Part shown: positions 19,330-27,525 of the stretch, piece after piece
Numbering within the stretch: the first letter of the stretch is position 1
How the letters are laid out: every line of letters starts with the position of its first letter
Source of the DNA: Streptomyces jumonjinensis
GTDB taxonomy: Bacteria; Actinomycetota; Actinomycetes; Streptomycetales; Streptomycetaceae
Direction of reading: 5' to 3'
Length of the DNA: 64,000 nt
Assembly (NCBI RefSeq): GCF_009600885.1
Contig: NZ_VCLA01000145.1
Span: 2,910 to 66,909, forward strand
Translations under genes and position numbers: made by a program
The notes under the pieces: generated by a model
Database searches by the model: none
What the model saw: the letters and a program-made list of their open reading frames with translations, nothing else
Told to the model about the DNA's origin: nothing

Positions 19330-20642
19330 CAGCCGATCCCCTCATCCGGTCCGGCGTCCCGCGCGGTGCGGAACCCGCTGAAGATCTGCCGCCGCACCGG
19401 AAGGTCCCAGTTGCGGAAGGTGCCCCGGCAGGCCACCTGGTCCACCCCGAAGGAGCCGCCCCGCAGCACCTTGTACGAGCTGCCGAAGAACACCTCGGAG
19501 TACTCGCGGTAGGGAAAGGCGGCAAAGCCCGGGTAGGGCCCGAAGTCGCTCGACGTCCACTCCCACACATCGCCGATCAGCTGCCGTATCCCGAGCGGCG
19601 ATCCGCCCTGCGGGTAGGCGCCTGCCGGGGCCGGGCGCAGATGGCGCTGGCCCAGATTGGCATGGGCCGGTGTGGGGTCCTCGTCGCCCCAGGGGAAACG
19701 GCGGGAGCGGCCCGACACGGGGTCATGACGGGCGGCCTTCTCCCACTCGGCCTCGGTGGGCAGCCGCCGTCCCGCCCAGCGGGCGTAGGCATCGGCCTCG
19801 TACCAGCTCACATGCAGCACCGGTTCGTCCAGCGGCACCGGCTCGGTCACCCCGAAGCGGCGGCGCAGCCACTGCCCGCTCTCGCGCCGCCAGAACAGCG
19901 GTGCGTCGATGCCGTTCCGCCGGACCTGCTCGAAGCCCTCGGCCGCCCACCAGCGCGGCTCGCGGTAGCCGCCGTCCGCCATGAAGGAGAGATACGCCCC
20001 GCAGGTCACCGGCACGGTGTCGAGATGGAAAGCCGGGACGGCCCGCTGGTGCGCGGGCCGTTCATTGTCCAGCGCCCAGGGCTCGGCCGAGGTGCCCATG
20101 GTGAAGGGGCCGCCGGGGACCAGGACCTCGGCGGGCAGCTCCCCGGCGCCGGCGCGCGGCGGCTCGGGCGCGGTGAGCGCCGCGGGGCCCTTGCGCAGCT
20201 GATGCGTGATGAGCATGGTCTCGTCGTGCTGCTGCTCATGCTGGGCGATCATCCCGAAAGCGAAGGCGGAGTCCGTCAGCGGTCCGCCCTCCAGCGGGGT
20301 GGCGTTGAGGATATCCAGCACCCGGCCGCGTACGTCGGAGGCGTAGCCGCGCGCCTCGGCCGGTGCGAGCAGCGGCAGCGAGGGGCGGTCGGCGCGGGGG
20401 TGTGCGAACGCGTCGTAGACGGAGTCGATCTCGGGGCGGAGCGCGGTGCGCCCGCCGACCGTGCGCAGCAGCCACTGCTCCTCCTGATTGCCGATGTGCG
20501 CGAGGTCCCAGACCAGCGGGGACATCAGGGGGGAGTGCTGGGCGGTCAGCTCGTGGTCGTCGACACAGCCGGTGAGGATCGCGGTACGGGCCCGCGCGGT
20601 CGTCAGCGCGTCGAGCGCGCGGCTGCGGAGGTCCTCGGTCAT
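19329..20642 (-). CDS. egtB: Hercynine oxygenase EgtB
   Basis: A 437-residue non-haem iron sulfoxide synthase that joins gamma-glutamylcysteine to hercynine with O2. The N-terminal DinB domain carries the iron ligands, seen as His49 (LAHIGNQEEQW), His135 and His139 (HEQQHDE). The C-terminal formylglycine-generating-enzyme domain has WEWTSSDFGPY and VLRGGSF. ATG 20642 overlaps the egtA stop (ATGA). The long frame reading through egtA from 21653 is a shadow. Confidence 0.95.
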   Translation of the reverse strand: MTEDLRSRALDALTTARARTAILTGCVDDHELTAQHSPLMSPLVWDLAHIGNQEEQWLLRTVGGRTALRPEIDSVYDAFAHPRADRPSLPLLAPAEARGYASDVRGRVLDILNATPLEGGPLTDSAFAFGMIAQHEQQHDETMLITHQLRKGPAALTAPEPPRAGAGELPAEVLVPGGPFTMGTSAEPWALDNERPAHQRAVPAFHLDTVPVTCGAYLSFMADGGYREPRWWAAEGFEQVRRNGIDAPLFWRRESGQWLRRRFGVTEPVPLDEPVLHVSWYEADAYARWAGRRLPTEAEWEKAARHDPVSGRSRRFPWGDEDPTPAHANLGQRHLRPAPAGAYPQGGSPLGIRQLIGDVWEWTSSDFGPYPGFAAFPYREYSEVFFGSSYKVLRGGSFGVDQVACRGTFRNWDLPVRRQIFSGFRTARDAGPDEGIG

Positions 20643-21934
20643 GGGCTCGCTTCCTTCCCGTCGGCGGTCGGCTCCTGGCGGTGCGTTTCCATGAGCAGAT
20701 CGTCGGCGGGACATCGGCCCCGCAGAACGTGGTGCTCGTTGAAGGCGGCGACCGTCTCGCACACCGCGGTGGACGCGCCGATCCTCGGCAGCGCCTCCAG
20801 GGCCAGCCGGAAGCAGCTCACGGCGGCGGAGCGCAGCTCCGGGTCGGTGAGTCCGCGCCGGGCGGCGCCGACCCAGAGCGGATTGATCGGGGCGGGCAGC
20901 TCCCCGGCGAACTCCGCGAGCGGTTTGACGGTCCGGTAGACGGTCTCCGCCGCCTCGGGGTCCTCGAACAGGGCGGTGACGACCGCGAGCGGCACCATCC
21001 AGCCGTTGTCGCCCGGCTGGGCGTCGATCATGCGCAGTTCGAGGTGGCCGCGCGGGCGCACCGGCGGGAAGAGGGTGCTCAGATGGTGTTCGAGATCCTG
21101 CCGGGTCGCGGGGCGCGGTGCGCCCGAACGCAGCCATGCGCGGAAGGTCAGCCCCTCGGGCTGCTCCCAGGGGCCGGTGGGCGTCCGTATGAACATCACG
21201 GGAGCGTCCAGGGCATGGGCGGTCCAGGCGGACCTGGGCTCCTGGTCCAGCGGCGGCGCGATGGGGCGTACGGCGTCCAGTCCGGCCCAGATCGCCTGCC
21301 GGGTGGAGCGCCAGCCGGTCCGCTGCCCGCCGAGGACGGGTGAGTTGGCGAAGGCGGCGGTGAGCACCGCGCCGAGCAGATGCGCCAGCTGCCAGCGGCG
21401 GCCGTGACCGAGCGGGCCCGGCTCCTTCTCTCCCGCGTCGAGGCAGACCTGTATGGAGGCGGAGTTGCACATCATGACGCGGCCGTAGGGTCCCGTACGG
21501 TCGAGATACGCCTCCATGGCGTCGTAGCGGGGTTCCCGGAGGATCCTGCGGGGCGGCTGCCAGGGGTCGATTCCGAGCCCGGTGAGGGAGAGGCCGCCCG
21601 GCTGGAGAGCGGTGCGTACGGCGTCCAGATCGGCCGCGACGGAGTCGATGCACTCCATCAGGGAGGCGGCGGGAGGGGAGCTGAGCTCCAGCTGGCCGCC
21701 CGGCTCAAAGGTGAGCGCCGAGGTGAGCGGCAGCGAGCGCACCTGTTCGTGGGCGGCGGTGAGACGGTCGGCGGCGATGGTGCGCCGGGGGTTGCGGTGT
21801 TCCTGGATGAGCCATTCCAACTCCACGCCCACGGATACGGGCGGGCCGTTCTTGAAGCAGATGCCGTGCAGCAGGTCCTCTGCTTCCGCTTCCGTGATGG
21901 GGCGGCCGTAGTCGCCGCTGTCGGGTGGACGCAT
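20639..21934 (-). CDS. egtA: Glutamate-cysteine ligase EgtA
   Basis: A 431-residue GCS2-type ligase that makes gamma-glutamylcysteine for ergothioneine. GVELEWL and GQLELSSPP hold the metal- and glutamate-binding acids. RPRGHLELRMIDAQPGD is the C-terminal family motif. ATG 21934 is supported by GAGGAG about 8 nt upstream. It leads egtABCD; an EgtE C-S lyase is not in the window and, as in other streptomycetes, is probably encoded elsewhere. Confidence 0.93.
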   Translation of the reverse strand: MRPPDSGDYGRPITEAEAEDLLHGICFKNGPPVSVGVELEWLIQEHRNPRRTIAADRLTAAHEQVRSLPLTSALTFEPGGQLELSSPPAASLMECIDSVAADLDAVRTALQPGGLSLTGLGIDPWQPPRRILREPRYDAMEAYLDRTGPYGRVMMCNSASIQVCLDAGEKEPGPLGHGRRWQLAHLLGAVLTAAFANSPVLGGQRTGWRSTRQAIWAGLDAVRPIAPPLDQEPRSAWTAHALDAPVMFIRTPTGPWEQPEGLTFRAWLRSGAPRPATRQDLEHHLSTLFPPVRPRGHLELRMIDAQPGDNGWMVPLAVVTALFEDPEAAETVYRTVKPLAEFAGELPAPINPLWVGAARRGLTDPELRSAAVSCFRLALEALPRIGASTAVCETVAAFNEHHVLRGRCPADDLLMETHRQEPTADGKEASP

Positions 21935-22312
21935 GATCGGCTCCTCTTTCGAAGGCCTTGCGAAGGCACTCTGCCAACCTAAGGCCACGGTCGCCGGTCC
22001 GCACAAGAGTGCCCTGGTGGGCCCGCCCGCCGGGTTGCGCGGACGGGTGACGGCGGGGGAGCGGCGATGGGCGCGTCTGTCGCAGGTCAGCGAGCATGCG
22101 GCGAGGAGCGCACGACGGCGGGGGATCGCCCGGCGGCCTCGGGAGATCGTGGAAATCACGTAGTACGCACCCAATGGGCGTAAGGCAATCATTTCAGCGG
22201 ACATGGCTGAGCGCGGGCCGGGGGCTGGGGGGGCGGCGGTACGGGGTCCGGGGGCCGGGGGTACGGGCCGGAGACGGTCGTACGGTCCGCCGTCCGCCGC
22301 AGCGGACGGGAC

Positions 22313-22771
22313 CTACCTCCAGCCGTAGCGCTCACGGAGCCGTTCCGCCACCGTGTCGAACCGCGGCCGGTCCAGTGCGCACGCTTCGCGGCGCATGCCC
22401 CGCTCATGCACCCGGAGCACCCGGTCCAGATCGACCCAGGAGTCGCGTCCCTCCCGGTCCCAGCTCCCGGTTCCGATCGGCACCCACTCACGGTCCCGGT
22501 CATGACGCTTGCTGGACAGCTGCACCGCCAGCAGGGTGCCCGGCTCCTCGCGGGCCACGATCAGCACCGGCCGGTCCTTCCCGCGCCCGTCGCCCTCCTC
22601 GAACGGCACCCACGTCCAGACGATCTCGCCGGGGTCGGGATCGCCGTCGCGGTCGGGGGCGTACGAGGTGTGGACCGGGCCCACGGCGGCGGGGTCGGCC
22701 TCGGAGGTGGCGCCGGCGCCGGTGCGGCCGGGGAGGTCGGCGGGGTCCGATGCGCCGGGGAAGGTCGTCAC
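22313..22771 (-). CDS. PemK/MazF-family toxin-like protein
   Basis: A roughly 152-residue protein with a PemK/MazF core: PGEIVWTWVPFEEGDGRGK, RPVLIVAREE, LLAVQLSSK and WVDLDRVLRV are family features. In classical systems this fold is an mRNA interferase. No antitoxin gene adjoins it, and similar solitary proteins are conserved among streptomycetes, so a role outside toxin-antitoxin pairs is possible. The start is uncertain: GTG 22771 has GGTGAG upstream, and GTG 22780 is in frame. Confidence 0.75.
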   Translation of the reverse strand: MTTFPGASDPADLPGRTGAGATSEADPAAVGPVHTSYAPDRDGDPDPGEIVWTWVPFEEGDGRGKDRPVLIVAREEPGTLLAVQLSSKRHDRDREWVPIGTGSWDREGRDSWVDLDRVLRVHERGMRREACALDRPRFDTVAERLRERYGWR

Positions 22772-23236
22772 AGCTCTCACCGTACTGTCCGCGGGTCGCG
22801 GCCGGCGGCATTCCGCGACGGCGACGGCGACCGCGGAGTGCGGGGCCGCATCCCCTCCCGGGCCGTACCCTCCCGGGCCGTACCCTCCCGGGCCGACAGC
22901 CCGGCCCGGGCGAACAGTTCGGGACGGAAACCGCCGGCGCGGTCCCTCGCGGTCCAGGCCGGATCCGCTCCACCGCGCACGTCGGCGGGAGCCCGCCGAG
23001 CCCCGCCGCGAGTCCGCGACGGCGAGGAGCGGAAGCCGCCGTGCCGAGCCAGCGCTCCATCGCGTCGCACGCCAGTGCCATGCCGGAGCCCGGCCCGCGC
23101 CCGGCCGTCGCCCCGCCGGCGCGGAGTGAGCCGCCATGATCGGAATCGATGGCCGAAGACCATAGGAGAAGGTGCAGCCGAATCAGGCCAACTATGGGGC
23201 GGTGCCCGGAACCGTTCTGGAAAGATTCCCAGGGCG
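22772..23236. repeat. Non-coding gap with a 15-bp tandem repeat
   Basis: No convincing gene lies between the PemK-like gene and the LacI gene. CCCTCCCGGGCCGTA occurs nearly three times in tandem at 22853-22897. The long ORFs crossing this gap are Arg/Pro-rich shadows. Confidence 0.6.
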
Positions 23237-24259
23237 ATGAGCCAGACACCCAGACAATCCGCCGAACGCTCCGTTCCCACCAGCGCCGATGTCGCCCGGT
23301 TAGCGGGGGTTTCCCGGGCCACAGTCTCGTATGTACTCAACAACACCTCGTCCGTACGGATCAGCGAGCCCACGCGCCGTCGGGTCCGGGAAGCCGCCGA
23401 GGAACTGGGCTATGTGCCCCATGCCGCGGCCCGCAGTCTGCGGGCCGGACATACCCGCATGGTGCTGCTGCCCGCCTCGGCGTCCTCGGTCGGACCGCTG
23501 TACCTCCAGTTCTTCAACGAGCTCCAGTGGGCCCTGAGAAGGCTCGACTACACCGTCGTGCAGTACGGCAGCCTCGGCCTCGACGGCGACGAGGCGGCCC
23601 GTGCCTGGGCCGAACTGCGGCCGGTCGCCGTCGTCTCGCTCGGCGAGGTGGGGCTCACCCCGCAGGGCGTCGACATCCTCAAGCGCTCCGGCGCGAAAGC
23701 GGTCATCACCCTCGCTCCCCGCCGGGTGGCCGGTGCGCACTCCCTCGTCATGGACCAGAGCGAGGTCGGCGGTTGCGCGGTCGCCCATCTGGTCCAGCGC
23801 GGACGGCGGTCCATCGGAGTCGTCATGCCCAGCGAACCAGGGCTCGAACACTTCGCCGAGCCGCGGTTCGAGGGCGCGCGCCGGGCCGCCGCCGGCACCG
23901 GGGCGCGGATCGTGCCGCTGGCGCTGGCGTACGACGAGAAATCGGCGAACGACCTCGCGGCGGGCTGGGCTGGGCTCGGACTCGACGCGGTCTACGCGTA
24001 CAACGACGAGTACGCCATGCTGCTGATGCGCGCCCTCCAGGACGCGGGGATCGACATACCCGGCCGGACCGCGGTGGTCGGCGCGGACGATCTGCTGCTG
24101 GGCAGACTGCTGCGGCCCCGGCTGAGCACGGTCCATATCGACATGGTCACCGGGCAACTGCTCGCCGAGCTCGTCGACCGCACGGTGCGGGACCCGAACG
24201 GCGAGCCGGAGACCCGTGATCTGATGGGGGCGAGAGCGGTCCACCGGGAGTCCAGCTGA
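23237..24259 (+). CDS. LacI-family transcriptional regulator
   Basis: A 340-residue repressor. The N-terminal helix-turn-helix (about residues 15-40, ADVARLAGVSRATVSYVLN) and hinge (VPHAAARSLRAG) are typical. A periplasmic-binding-protein-like sensor domain follows with the family motif VVGADDLLLG. The expected sugar pocket is present but the ligand is not predictable, and no sugar transporter is adjacent. ATG 23237 is preceded by a weak AGGG. Confidence 0.9.
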   Translation: MSQTPRQSAERSVPTSADVARLAGVSRATVSYVLNNTSSVRISEPTRRRVREAAEELGYVPHAAARSLRAGHTRMVLLPASASSVGPLYLQFFNELQWALRRLDYTVVQYGSLGLDGDEAARAWAELRPVAVVSLGEVGLTPQGVDILKRSGAKAVITLAPRRVAGAHSLVMDQSEVGGCAVAHLVQRGRRSIGVVMPSEPGLEHFAEPRFEGARRAAAGTGARIVPLALAYDEKSANDLAAGWAGLGLDAVYAYNDEYAMLLMRALQDAGIDIPGRTAVVGADDLLLGRLLRPRLSTVHIDMVTGQLLAELVDRTVRDPNGEPETRDLMGARAVHRESS

Positions 24260-24309
24260 CCGCGTCCCTGCGGATGCGGCGCGACCGGCGTCTGTCTACC
24301 GTCGCGCGC

Positions 24310-24717
24310 ATGGACGATGCCAGCAGTAATCACGGCGATCACGGCCGCCGACAGCACGGACACCGAGGCGACGACCCCGGTCAGGACGCGGATCACGGCC
24401 GGGATGTGCAGGAGACCGGCCCCCGGGACTTCAGGCGGCACGGTCATGCCGCCGCTGATCCCCCACGGCGCTTCGAGATCCTGGTGGTTCCCGAGCATGT
24501 CCTGGGACGGGGCCCCGATTCGCTGGCGGAGGCCGCCATCCGGTCGGCGCTCGTGGTCGCCACGGGTGAGACAGGCGCCTCCGGCTACCCCCGTTACGCG
24601 GGCGAGGGAGTGGTGGCGGACATCGACCCCATCACCCGGACGGTGGAAGCGCTGCTGGTCGATGGAGCGGAACTGGACTACGGCCTCTCGGTACGGGTAC
24701 GGGACGCCGCGTCCTGA
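24310..24717 (+). CDS. Conserved hypothetical protein with a His/Asp-rich N-terminus
   Basis: A 135-residue cytosolic protein. The first 55 residues are His/Asp/Gly-rich and likely disordered. The C-terminal 80 residues (from RFEILVVPEHVLG to LSVRVRDAAS) look like a small folded domain. I do not recognise a named family. The C-terminal half has normal codon bias, so the gene is probably real although ATG 24310 has no clear ribosome site. It converges on trxC across a bidirectional terminator. Confidence 0.55.
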   Translation: MDDASSNHGDHGRRQHGHRGDDPGQDADHGRDVQETGPRDFRRHGHAAADPPRRFEILVVPEHVLGRGPDSLAEAAIRSALVVATGETGASGYPRYAGEGVVADIDPITRTVEALLVDGAELDYGLSVRVRDAAS

Positions 24718-24741
24718 GAACCGGCGCCCGCGCGGCACAGC

Positions 24742-24768
24742 CGGTGCCCCCGCCGAGCGGGGGCACCG
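24742..24768. terminator. Bidirectional hairpin between convergent genes
   Basis: CGGTGCCCCCGC and GCGGGGGCACCG are perfectly complementary over 12 bp around a 3-nt loop. Three copies of a 14-bp unit (GGGTCCGCTCTCCC-like) follow at about 24771-24812. Confidence 0.75.
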
Positions 24769-24802
24769 TCCGGGTCCGCTCTCCCGGGTCCGCTCTCCCG
24801 GG

Positions 24803-25198
24803 TCAGCTCTCCCGGGGGCGGTCGCCGTCGGCGGCGGTCGCCTCGGCCTGCTTGATCGACTTGCGGACCTCGTCCATGTCCAGCGCCCGGGCCTGCCCGA
24901 TCACATCCTCCAGCGCCGCCTCGGGCAGCGCACCCGGCTGGGCGAACACCGCGACGTTCTCGCGGACGATCATGAGCGTCGGAATGGACTGGATCTCGAA
25001 CGCGGCGGCCAGCTCCTGTTCGGCCTCCGTGTCCACCTTGGCGAACACCAGGTCGGGGTGGCGCTCGGCGGCCCCTTCGTAGACCGGGGCGAACTGCCGG
25101 CAGGGGCCGCACCATGAAGCCCAGAAATCGATCAGAACGAAGTCATTGTCCGAAACAACCTGATCGAAATTCTGCTTGGTGAGCTCAACAGTGCTCAT
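24803..25198 (-). CDS. trxC: Thioredoxin
   Basis: A 131-residue thiol-disulfide reductant with the active site WCGPC, Cys30 and Cys33. The core fold is complete, with the cis-Pro loop at IPTLM. A charged extension of about 20 residues follows the usual 108-residue domain. A GGGAGAGG ribosome site precedes ATG 25198, and a consensus SigR promoter lies 50-80 bp upstream, fitting induction by thiol stress. The likely S. coelicolor counterpart, from memory, is trxC (SCO0885), a SigR target. Confidence 0.9.
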   Translation of the reverse strand: MSTVELTKQNFDQVVSDNDFVLIDFWASWCGPCRQFAPVYEGAAERHPDLVFAKVDTEAEQELAAAFEIQSIPTLMIVRENVAVFAQPGALPEAALEDVIGQARALDMDEVRKSIKQAEATAADGDRPRES

Positions 25199-25250
25199 GA
25201 CGTGCTACCTCTCCCATGTGTCCGATGCGTCCGATGGACTCGCCCCGCAC

Positions 25251-25276
25251 AACGGCGACCGGGGCCGTGCTATTCC
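25251..25276 (-). promoter_or_regulatory. SigR-type promoter of the thioredoxin gene
   Basis: On the minus strand GGAAT, 18 nt, GTT fits the SigR consensus (GGAAT-N16..19-GTT) exactly. The start codon is about 53 bp downstream of the GTT. Confidence 0.8.
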
Positions 25277-25331
25277 TGCCGCCGCGCCTGCCCATGTGGC
25301 CATGAGCCACACCCGGTACCAGACTGTGCCT

Positions 25332-26762
25332 ATGACGGAAGCTGTTGAATACGACGTTGTGGTGCTGGGCGCGGGGCCCACCGGCGAGAACATGGCGGAC
25401 CGGCTGCGCGCCGGGGGCCTGAGCACGGCGGTCGTGGAGAGCGAACTGGTCGGCGGCGAGTGCTCGTACTGGGCGTGCATGCCCAGCAAGGCCCTGCTGC
25501 GCCCGGTGATCGCCCGCGCCGAGGCCCGCCGTGTCCCGGGACTGCGCCAGGCCGCCGAAGGGCCTTTGGACACCGATGCCGTACTCGCCCACCGGGACGA
25601 GTACGCCTCTCATTGGAAGGACGGCGGACAGGTCTCCTGGCTGGACTCCACCGGGGCCCGGTTCTACCGCGGGCGGGGCCGGCTGCACGGGCCGAGGAAA
25701 GTCGTGGTGGACGGGCCCGAGGGCGAACACCATGTGCTGACCGCGCGACACGCGGTAGCCGTCTGCACCGGCAGCCGGGCCGTCCTGCCGGATCTGCCGG
25801 GGCTCGCCGGCGCGAAGGCATGGACCAGCCGGGAGGCCACCAGCGCTCACGCGGTCCCCGGCCGGCTCGCGGTCGTCGGCGGGGGAGTGGTGGGGGTGGA
25901 GATGGCCACCGCCTGGCAGGCCCTGGGCTCCCGGGTCACCCTGCTGGTGCGAGGGGACGGGCTGCTGCCCCGGATGGAGCCCTTCGTCGGCGAATATGTC
26001 GCCGACGCGCTGACGGCGGCGGGAGCCGAGGTCCGCAGGAACACCTCCGTCGCCTCCGTGGAGCGCCCGGACACCGGCGGTCCCGTCACCCTGGTACTGG
26101 AGAACGGCGAACGGATCGAGGCCGACGAGGTCCTCTTCGCCACCGGCCGGGCCCCGCGCACCGAGGACGTGGGCCTGGAGTCGGTGGGCCTGCGCCCGGG
26201 CTCCTGGCTGCCGGTGGACGACAGCTGCCGCGTCGAGGGCAGCGAGTGGCTGTACGGGGTGGGCGATGTGAACCACCGGGCGCTCCTCACCCACCAGGGC
26301 AAATACCAGGCACGCATCGCCGCGGCGGCCATCGTGGCCAGAGCCCAGGGCGTCCCCCTCCTGGAGACCGACCGCTGGGGCGCCCACACGGCGACCGCGG
26401 ACCACGCCGCCGTCCCCCAGGTCGTCTTCACCGACCCGGAGGCCGCGGCCGTCGGCCTCTCCCTCGCGGAAGCCGAGACAGCGGGCCACCGCGTCCGCGC
26501 CGTCGACTACGACATCTCCTCCGTCGCGGGCGCGAGCCTCTACGGCGACGGCTACCGCGGCCGGGCCCGGATGATCGTCGACCTGGACCGCGAGATCCTG
26601 CTCGGCGTCACCTTGGTCGGCCCCGGCGTGGGCGAACTGCTGCACTCGGCGACCGTGGCGGTGGTGGGCGAGGTGCCGAGCGAACGACTGTGGCACGCGG
26701 GGCCGGCGTATCCGACGATCAGCGAGGTGTGGTTGCGGTTGCTGGAGACCTACCGCCGCTGA
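25332..26762 (+). CDS. FAD-dependent disulfide oxidoreductase (class I)
   Basis: A 476-residue flavoprotein of the dihydrolipoamide-dehydrogenase / mercuric-reductase family. It has an FAD motif GAGPTGENMA from residue 13, redox-active Cys44 and Cys49 (GECSYWACMPSK), an NAD(P) motif GGGVVGVEM and the dimerisation-domain tail HAGPAYPTISE. The substrate is unknown. It is divergent from trxC, so a redox-stress role is plausible. Its last eight codons and stop recur six times downstream and look like the target of integrating elements. ATG 25332 is used; no strong ribosome site is seen. Confidence 0.88.
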   Translation: MTEAVEYDVVVLGAGPTGENMADRLRAGGLSTAVVESELVGGECSYWACMPSKALLRPVIARAEARRVPGLRQAAEGPLDTDAVLAHRDEYASHWKDGGQVSWLDSTGARFYRGRGRLHGPRKVVVDGPEGEHHVLTARHAVAVCTGSRAVLPDLPGLAGAKAWTSREATSAHAVPGRLAVVGGGVVGVEMATAWQALGSRVTLLVRGDGLLPRMEPFVGEYVADALTAAGAEVRRNTSVASVERPDTGGPVTLVLENGERIEADEVLFATGRAPRTEDVGLESVGLRPGSWLPVDDSCRVEGSEWLYGVGDVNHRALLTHQGKYQARIAAAAIVARAQGVPLLETDRWGAHTATADHAAVPQVVFTDPEAAAVGLSLAEAETAGHRVRAVDYDISSVAGASLYGDGYRGRARMIVDLDREILLGVTLVGPGVGELLHSATVAVVGEVPSERLWHAGPAYPTISEVWLRLLETYRR

Positions 26763-26766
26763 GTAC
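26736..26766 (+). other. att-like site A: chromosomal 3' gene end
   Basis: CGGTTGCTGGAGACCTACCG at 26736-26755 plus CCGCTGAGTAC is the 3' end of the oxidoreductase gene. The same core occurs at 42.5, 48.9, 54.5, 57.4 and 60.8 kb, and in decayed form at 59.9 kb. This copy is the left edge of the accessory region. Confidence 0.6.
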
Positions 26767-27128
26767 ATACCGGCGGAGGCCGCGGTATGCCCGCCGTGGT
26801 CGAGTCCATCGGCGGGTACGTCCTGCACGTTCCAGGGAGGCGCGACCGATTGACGCATCGGCTTGTGGCGGACGGCGTCATGCCGATGGCTCACTGCACG
26901 GACGACGGAGCCGCCTGGTCTGCCGGGGAACGGAGCCGGTGGAGACGGTGGCCGAGGTACCGGGTAAAGCTGCCTGCCTGGTCGAGCGCGGTGGGGACAA
27001 CGCCGTGGAAGAGCGCACCGAGCCTCATGGGCTGCCCGGCCTCAGACGTTGACCAGGCGATTCACCGTGGTGTGTCGGGATGGCACCCGGCATGCGGCCC
27101 CGACTCGGCTGCCGCTTCCCCGGAAGCC
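26767..27128 (+). pseudogene. Remnant region with a serine-recombinase-like fragment
   Basis: No intact gene. At 26793-26825 the DNA matches 40545-40577 at about 29 of 33 positions and encodes AVVESIGGYV, compared with AVVDSIGGHV in the larger recombinase-like fragment there. The rest of the gap has weak codon bias and is unassigned. Confidence 0.45.
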
Positions 27129-27449
27129 TCAGCCGTCCGCACCGCGCGCCCCCCTGGTCCGGCTGACCTTCACGCGCTCGCCGGAGGGCAGCTCCGGCTT
27201 CAGGTCGACTTGGATCTGGTGCGTCGTCTGGCGGTCGACCGCGCCGCCGAATTCGGCTGTCACCACGCCGATGTTGACACCGCCGCGGCCGGTTCCGGAG
27301 CGGTGGACCTGGAAGGTCAGGGTGAGGTTCACGTTCTCCACGGTGAAACCGACGTCCCGGCCCTGGGCCTCCGCGCGGGCCTCCTCCAGTTCGCTGCGGA
27401 TCTGACGGATCACCTCGGCCAGCCCCACGGACTCCGATTCGTTCGACAA
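27129..27449 (-). CDS. Trypco2-domain protein
   Basis: A 106-residue protein matching the trypsin-co-occurring domain 2 family: GLAEVIRQIRSELEEA at the N-terminus, a beta-rich middle with LTLTFQV, and HQIQVDLKPEL near the end. Family members sit beside trypsin-like proteases in actinobacterial conflict or signalling loci (Aravind-group analyses). Their function is unproven; they are predicted protein-binding modules. The start TTG 27449 is chosen because GGAGG lies 4 nt upstream and the family homology starts there. It is divergent from the protease gene with 76 bp between, a shared promoter region. Confidence 0.8.
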   Translation of the reverse strand: MSNESESVGLAEVIRQIRSELEEARAEAQGRDVGFTVENVNLTLTFQVHRSGTGRGGVNIGVVTAEFGGAVDRQTTHQIQVDLKPELPSGERVKVSRTRGARGADG

Positions 27450-27525
27450 CTCGCCTCCACAGTAGGCATGTTGATCCTCTGTCCCGTCAGTATGCGACAG
27501 GAGCAGGCGCCCGTATAGTTTCGAT

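Noticed and set aside
22313-22771. Active toxin-antitoxin module
   Set aside because: Only the PemK-like gene is present; no antitoxin ORF lies on either side.
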